64,000 nt of DNA from Streptococcus anginosus subsp. whileyi MAS624 (lineage in GTDB: Bacteria > Bacillota > Bacilli > Lactobacillales > Streptococcaceae), in NCBI RefSeq assembly GCF_000478925.1, contig NZ_AP013072.1, positions 1,962,501-2,026,500 on the forward strand, read 5' to 3'. Of this stretch, positions 59,554-64,000 are shown piece after piece (position 1 is the stretch's first letter; each line of letters opens with the position of its first letter). The position numbers and the translations under genes were made by a program. Under the pieces are notes generated by a model. That model was not told the origin of the DNA and made no database searches. It worked only from the letters and a program-made list of their open reading frames with translations.

Positions 59554-59561
59554 TATTCGCA
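59554..59561 (-). promoter_or_regulatory. ComX (SigX) cin-box of the comG operon
   Basis: TGCGAATA on the minus strand, 21 bp before comGA, one base from the TACGAATA box of ssbB. Confidence 0.88.
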
Positions 59562-59572
59562 GAAGAAAATAA

Positions 59573-59598
59573 AAAAATGATGAAAAATCACCATTTTG
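59573..59598 (-). terminator. terminator between DUF1033 gene and comG
   Basis: Minus strand AAAATGGTGA - TTTT - TCATCATTTTTTT, placed just before the cin-box, mirroring the ytpR-ssbB arrangement. Confidence 0.75.
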
Positions 59599-59602
59599 TA
59601 AA

Positions 59603-59977
59603 TTATTTAAACGTTAGAGAGCAAGCACGATGTTCCTCTTCACTATTTTGTTTATTATAGCCCGGTCTCCATTTCTCTTTAGGAATGACACCATCATTTT
59701 CCAATAAAGCGAGAGAATGGTATTGCTGGACAGAATCACTACATTCTTCACACCAGCGCAAATCTTCTGCATCCCAAAAAATGGACATTAAATCACTTCG
59801 ACTTTTATAGAAAGGAAAAGCAGCTACCAACTTCAGCCATTGGCGCTTATAATACTTTAAAGCAGTATAATAGTCATCAAAATGTTGTATAGATACGATA
59901 TTAGCTTCCCAGTCATCAAAAAACCACCAAGGCTCATCTTTGCCATACATTTCAATCACACAATACACCTGCTTCAC
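59603..59977 (-). CDS. DUF1033 family protein
   Basis: 124 residues, soluble, rich in Trp/Tyr (DEPWWFFDDWEANI, CEECSDSVQQYHS). It matches the DUF1033 protein that usually lies just upstream of comGA in streptococci. Function unknown; it is separated from comG by a terminator. Confidence 0.85.
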   Translation of the reverse strand: MKQVYCVIEMYGKDEPWWFFDDWEANIVSIQHFDDYYTALKYYKRQWLKLVAAFPFYKSRSDLMSIFWDAEDLRWCEECSDSVQQYHSLALLENDGVIPKEKWRPGYNKQNSEEEHRACSLTFK

Positions 59978-60117
59978 CTCCCTTTGTTCTGTTTATTATA
60001 TCGGGAATGCTAAATTTTTTAAACAGATATGCTCCATTATACAAGTTTTTCGCCATTTGCTCAAAAATGTAGAAAAAGTGGCATTATTTTGATTAGTACT
60101 TTTTCATTCATCAAATA

Positions 60118-60152
60118 AGAAAACGAGACTCTTCTTAAGCCTCATTTCCAAT
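60118..60152 (-). terminator. possible glnA terminator
   Basis: Minus strand GAGGCTTAAG-AAGAGTCTCGTTTTC, a weak stem-loop with T residues, just after the glnA stop. Confidence 0.5.
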
Positions 60153-60155
60153 TTA

Positions 60156-61502
60156 TTAATACAAATCAAGGTAGTTATCTACTTCCCATTGGGAAACGAA
60201 AGTGGCATAGCTTGCCCATTCGATGCGTTTTGCTTCTACAAAACTTGTATAGATATGACTACCCAAGGCAGCTTTTACAACTTCATCTTCTGTTAGTGCT
60301 TTCACAGCATTGTGGAGAGTAGATGGAAGATCCGTAATCCCTGCTTCTTTGCGTTCTTCTGCTGTCATCACATAGATATTTTCTTCAATTGGATCAGGAG
60401 CCTCAATTTTATTTTCAATCCCATGAAGTCCAACTTCAAGAAGGACAGCCATAGCAATATAAGGGTTTGCCATTGGGTCAACCGAACGCAATTCCAAACG
60501 AGTCCCCATACCGCGTGAAGCTGGCACACGAACAAGCGGAGAACGGTTCCGTCCAGCCCAAGCAATATAAACAGGCGCTTCATATCCCGGAACCAGACGT
60601 TTGTATGAGTTAACAGTTGGGTTCATAATCGCTGTATAATTGTAGGCATGTTTAATCAAGCCACCAAGAAAATAATAAGCTGTTTGTGATAATTGCATAC
60701 CGTTTGGATCTGCTGGATCAAAAAATGCATTTTGACCATCTTGATCAAAAAGTGACATATTACAGTGCATACCTGAACCTGCAATACCAAATTTTGGTTT
60801 TGCCATGAACGTTGCGTACAGACCATACTTACGAGCAATTGTTTTAACAACCAGTTTAAACAACTGAATCTTATCACAGGCACGAAGTACTTCATCATAT
60901 TTGAAGTCAATTTCATGCTGGCCAATAGCTACTTCATGATGACTAGCTTCTACTTCAAAGCCCATTGTCGTTAAAACATTGACAATTTCACGACGTGTGT
61001 TATCCGCAAGATCCGTCGGAGCAAGGTCAAAATAGCCCCCCTTATCATTTACCTCAAGAGTTGGATCACCATTTTCATCCAATTTGAAGAGGAAAAATTC
61101 TGGTTCAGGACCCAAATTAAAGGATTTGAAACCAAGTTCTTCCATATGTCTCAAAGCACGCTTCAAGTTTCCACGCGGATCACCTTTAAAGGGAGTTCCT
61201 TCTGTTGTATAAACATCGCAAATTAGCCCTGCGACACTGCCATTTTCATCTCCCCAAGGGAAAACAGTCCATGTATCCAAGTCAGGATAAAGGTACATAT
61301 CTGACTCATTGATACGCACAAAACCCTCGATAGAAGAACCATCGAACATCACTTTGTTGGACAAAACTTTATTCAGCTGTTCATCTGTCGCCGGAATTTC
61401 GACATTTTTCATCGTTCCTAAAACATCTGAAAACATCAGACGGATAAAGGTAACATTTTTTTCTTTCACTTCGCGACGAATGTCAGCTACTGTAATTGAC
61501 AT
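60156..61502 (-). CDS. glnA: glutamine synthetase GlnA (type I)
   Basis: 448 residues from [15 protein letters not shown] (AAGGAG SD 6 nt before; the ATG 14 codons earlier lies in the glnR end). Catalytic regions: [31 protein letters not shown], and NRSPLVRVP. Short alpha-type enzyme, feedback controlled through GlnR. Second gene of glnRA. Confidence 0.98.
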   Translation of the reverse strand: MSITVADIRREVKEKNVTFIRLMFSDVLGTMKNVEIPATDEQLNKVLSNKVMFDGSSIEGFVRINESDMYLYPDLDTWTVFPWGDENGSVAGLICDVYTTEGTPFKGDPRGNLKRALRHMEELGFKSFNLGPEPEFFLFKLDENGDPTLEVNDKGGYFDLAPTDLADNTRREIVNVLTTMGFEVEASHHEVAIGQHEIDFKYDEVLRACDKIQLFKLVVKTIARKYGLYATFMAKPKFGIAGSGMHCNMSLFDQDGQNAFFDPADPNGMQLSQTAYYFLGGLIKHAYNYTAIMNPTVNSYKRLVPGYEAPVYIAWAGRNRSPLVRVPASRGMGTRLELRSVDPMANPYIAMAVLLEVGLHGIENKIEAPDPIEENIYVMTAEERKEAGITDLPSTLHNAVKALTEDEVVKAALGSHIYTSFVEAKRIEWASYATFVSQWEVDNYLDLY

Positions 61503-61540
61503 GAGTATCTCCTTATGAAATTTTAAAGAATTGATATTGG

Positions 61541-61900
61541 TCAATGCATACGACCAAATGGTGGAAGGGAAGAAGCAAAGCGACCTTGTTGTAAAATGTC
61601 GTTATGAAGGGCTCGACGAACATCTTTCTCGCTCACCGGTTTTTTGTATTTCGCTTCACGCTCAGCATATTTCCGTTTAATAGCAGCAATATTGTAACCT
61701 TCTGAAATGTAATCTTTAATTTCCAACAAGCGATCCATATCATTTAATGAATACATGCGCCGATTTCCTTCATTTCGATCAGGCTTAATCAATGCTTGAT
61801 CTTCATAATAACGAATCTGACGTGCCGTCAAATCTGTTAATTTCATAACGCTACCAATGGGAAAAACAGCCATATTGCGACGAAATTCCTTTTCCTTCAT
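61541..61900 (-). CDS. glnR: nitrogen regulator GlnR (MerR family)
   Basis: 119 residues from [16 protein letters not shown] (AAAGGA SD; an in-frame ATG 6 codons upstream lacks one). MerR helix-turn-helix [25 protein letters not shown] (in part). Represses glnRA in the presence of glutamine. A GlnR box lies upstream of its promoter. Confidence 0.95.
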   Translation of the reverse strand: MKEKEFRRNMAVFPIGSVMKLTDLTARQIRYYEDQALIKPDRNEGNRRMYSLNDMDRLLEIKDYISEGYNIAAIKRKYAEREAKYKKPVSEKDVRRALHNDILQQGRFASSLPPFGRMH

Positions 61901-61923
61901 TGCAAATTCCTTTCTCATGCTCT

Positions 61924-61952
61924 ATTATAGTCCGAAAAAATTTCTATGTCAA
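61924..61952 (-). promoter_or_regulatory. glnRA promoter
   Basis: Minus strand TTGACA (61947-61952), exact 17-bp spacer, TATAAT (61924-61929): full consensus. Confidence 0.95.
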
Positions 61953-61959
61953 GGGATCA

Positions 61960-61976
61960 TGTTATATTTTCTAACA
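61960..61976 (-). promoter_or_regulatory. GlnR operator
   Basis: TGTTATATTTTCTAACA matches TGTNAN7TNACA. It ends one base before the stop codon of the upstream ArAE gene and sits 7 bp ahead of the -35. Confidence 0.9.
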
Positions 61977-62507
61977 TTAATTTTTGCTTTTTAATTTCAC
62001 TACTTTTCGCAGGCGATCAACATCAGAATTAACCATCATGGCAACAAAAACTCCCATAAAGGTTTCAAATACTCTCGCAAATACATACAAAACAGTTTCT
62101 CCTGTCGGAATCGACAAGGTAATAATTAACATAGCAGAAACACCGCCAATCACACCTGCTTTATTGTTCATCGCAACATTTGTCATAATCGTTAACATCG
62201 TACAAATAGGAACGACCAGTAAGGTCACCCAAAACTGCTCATGAAACAGGTTATTGGTGAGAAAGAAGAGCAAGGCATACAAACCACCAATGCTATTCCC
62301 TAAAATACGAGAGGTTCCAAAATGGACGCTTTTATCAAAATCTTCGCGCAAACTGAAAACAGCCGTCAGAGCACCAATCTGTAACCCTTTCCAGCCAAAA
62401 AGCCCAAAGACAAGCAGGACAATAAAAACCGCGACCCCCGTTTTAAAGGTTCGCATTCCTAATTTAAATTTCGCCTTATCAAACTTATACTTCTTAAAAT
62501 AACCCAT
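61977..62507 (-). CDS. ArAE/FUSC-type (aromatic acid exporter family) membrane protein
   Basis: 176 residues with four to five membrane helices and the pattern GLQIGALTAVFSLREDFDKS...G, GGLYALLFFL. Matches the N-terminal membrane part of ArAE-like proteins such as YqjA. Substrate unknown. The pgk-this gene-glnR-glnA order is what I know from pneumococcus-like genomes. Confidence 0.82.
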   Translation of the reverse strand: MGYFKKYKFDKAKFKLGMRTFKTGVAVFIVLLVFGLFGWKGLQIGALTAVFSLREDFDKSVHFGTSRILGNSIGGLYALLFFLTNNLFHEQFWVTLLVVPICTMLTIMTNVAMNNKAGVIGGVSAMLIITLSIPTGETVLYVFARVFETFMGVFVAMMVNSDVDRLRKVVKLKSKN

Positions 62508-62694
62508 TCATGCATTTCCTTTTACCTTTATTCTAACATATTTTAGAGAAAAGATAATAATGATTACAAGAAATGAAAACAATTTCTTTTCATTCTAAAA
62601 GGTTGAAGCTTGTGCCACAAATCCTAACTGCAACCTTCAAGTACTGCTGTGAGCAATCAGCTACTGCAGTCATCATTTATGATTACATAAATTT

Positions 62695-63010
62695 GAGACT
62701 GGAAATTTTTTGTTCCAGTCTCCTTTAGAATTATTGTTCCGTAAGTGCTGCAAGAGCTGGCAGTACTTTATCTTTACCTCCACTGATTTTCTTAGCTCAC
62801 TTCGTTTCGCAGAAAATCTAGCGTGTGCACTAGAAAAGAGCTGACATCCAGCTCTTTTCATCTACTTATAGCGCAATAGCTGAATGGCAGTTCACTTCGC
62901 TAAGCTCGTGACCAACCTATTCAGCCTTGCAGGGTTCAACTCTTCCAGTGGATGAGTTGAAGTTGTTCCCTAAAAATCAGAAATGACAATCAACGAAATC
63001 ATAGATTTCT
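62695..63010. repeat. gap after pgk: repeats, hairpins and a pgk-like 3' end
   Basis: 514-bp gap. Perfect 10-bp hairpin GAGACTGGAA / TTCCAGTCTC (62695-62722), then a diverged copy of the last codons of pgk (62728-62775), then an 11-bp perfect hairpin GAAAAGAGCTG / CAGCTCTTTTC (62833-62859), and AGAAATGACAATCAACGAAATC before the pgk stop (63,022). No gene besides. Confidence 0.55.
62728..62775 (-). pseudogene. degenerate second copy of the pgk 3' end
   Basis: The minus strand encodes GKDKVLPALAALTEQ then stop, against [15 protein letters not shown] in the true pgk. About 33 of 45 bases match. It lies ~290 bp beyond the real stop. Confidence 0.6.
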
Positions 63011-63021
63011 GACTGACCGCC

Positions 63022-64000
63022 TTATTTTTCTGTAAGAGCAGCCAATCCTGGCAATACTTTACCTTCAAGAAGCTCCATGCTTGCGCCTCCGCCTGTAGAA
63101 ATCCATGAGAACTTATCTGCACGGCCAAGGTTGATAGCTGCTGCTGCAGAGTCACCACCACCGATGATTGATTTCACGCCTGGTTGTTTCACGATAGCGT
63201 CCATCACACCAATTGTACCAGCTTGGAAGTCAGGGTTTTCAAAGACACCCATAGGTCCGTTCCAAACAACTGTTTTCGCACCAGTCAATTCTTGATCAAA
63301 TTTAGCGATAGATTTTGGACCGATATCCAAACCAAGGAAGCCTGGATCCACTGCTTCACCTTCAGTATCTTTCACTTCAGTGTAGTCAGCAAATGCGTTT
63401 GCTTCTTTTGAGTCAACTGGCAAAATGAGTTTACCGTTTGACTTTTCAAGGAGAGCTTTTGCAATGTCTAATTTATCTTCTTCTACAAGTGAGTTACCGA
63501 TTTCGATACCTTGTGCTTTGTAGAAAGTATAAGTCATACCACCACCGATAAGCACTTTATCAGCTTTTTCAAGAAGATTTTCGATAACACCAATCTTATC
63601 TGATACTTTAGAGCCACCTAGGATTGCTACGAATGGACGAACTGGATTTTCAACAGCTTCTTTGATATAAGCAATTTCGTTTTCAAGAAGGAAACCTGCA
63701 ACTGCTTTCTCAACGTTTGCTGAGATACCTACGTTAGATGCGTGAGCACGGTGAGCTGTACCAAAAGCATCGTTTACAAAGATACCGTCTCCAAGTGAAG
63801 CCCAGTATTTACCAAGTTCTGGATCGTTTTTAGATTCTTTCTTGCCATCAACATCTTCAAAACGAGTATTTTCAACAAGAAGGACTTCTCCATCTTTCAG
63901 GTTATTGATAGCTGCTTCAAGTTCTGCTCCACGAGTTACTCCTGGAAGGAAAGCAACATCTTGACCTAATTTTTTAGCTAAATCAGCCGCAACTGGTGCA
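63022..64000 (-). CDS. pgk: phosphoglycerate kinase, C-terminal ~80% (start outside window)
   Basis: The frame is open to the window edge. Motifs: [61 protein letters not shown] and [13 protein letters not shown], ending [12 protein letters not shown]. Glycolytic enzyme making ATP from 1,3-bisphosphoglycerate; the full protein is ~398 residues, so about 72 are missing here. Confidence 0.97.
   Translation of the reverse strand, partial: APVAADLAKKLGQDVAFLPGVTRGAELEAAINNLKDGEVLLVENTRFEDVDGKKESKNDPELGKYWASLGDGIFVNDAFGTAHRAHASNVGISANVEKAVAGFLLENEIAYIKEAVENPVRPFVAILGGSKVSDKIGVIENLLEKADKVLIGGGMTYTFYKAQGIEIGNSLVEEDKLDIAKALLEKSNGKLILPVDSKEANAFADYTEVKDTEGEAVDPGFLGLDIGPKSIAKFDQELTGAKTVVWNGPMGVFENPDFQAGTIGVMDAIVKQPGVKSIIGGGDSAAAAINLGRADKFSWISTGGGASMELLEGKVLPGLAALTEK

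Overview
The window looks like a chromosome segment of a low-GC, naturally competent Streptococcus. The gene content and order (tkt-ulaG-ulaR-ulaFEDCBA, yajC/uppS/cdsA/rseP/proS, comG operon-methyltransferase-ackA, pgk-ArAE-glnR-glnA, pepA-ytpR-ssbB-groESL) match mitis/anginosus-type streptococci. I lean to the anginosus group, but the species is not settled by sequence alone. Almost every gene lies on the minus strand; pepA is the only intact plus-strand gene.

Region 1 (1 to about 15,596) is the right-hand part of a Tn1549-like integrative and conjugative element. In transcription order it holds a KilA-N protein, a CD1845-family membrane protein, a DUF6017 replication initiator, PcfB, the VirD4 coupling protein, an AraC/GyrI regulator, an SSB, a Maff2 pilin-like protein, a VirB6/TrbL channel protein, a small coiled-coil protein, PrgI, the VirB4 ATPase, an NlpC/P60 hydrolase, DUF4315, a giant DUF4366 surface protein and the start of topoisomerase III. 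A short leader ORF followed by a terminator hairpin sits in front of the ssb-T4SS operon and looks like an attenuator. The element ends inside queH, which is cut after codon 60. Downstream lies a separate relic, the last 65 codons of a tyrosine recombinase, abutting the groEL terminator.

Region 2 (16.5-32 kb) holds groESL under CIRCE, a mannose-family PTS operon, and next to it a sensory operon with two membrane-anchored sugar-binding proteins and a NarL-type two-component system but no ABC permease. ComX-dependent ssbB, ytpR, a thioredoxin, pepA, folC and folT (with a THF riboswitch) follow.

Region 3 (32-51 kb) holds the envelope/translation block proS-rseP-cdsA-uppS-yajC, then transketolase and the whole ascorbate (ula) regulon. 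Two ula promoters carry the same 37-bp dyad element at exactly the same distance from the -10. clpL follows.

Region 4 (51-64 kb) holds glmS with two NagR-type boxes, ackA, a methyltransferase broken by an in-frame stop, the comG pilus operon, glnRA with a GlnR box, an ArAE-type membrane protein and the 3' part of pgk. A degenerate copy of the pgk 3' end lies about 290 bp beyond the pgk stop. A dispersed intergenic repeat family (hairpin head, conserved tail) occurs at five or so places outside the conjugative element.
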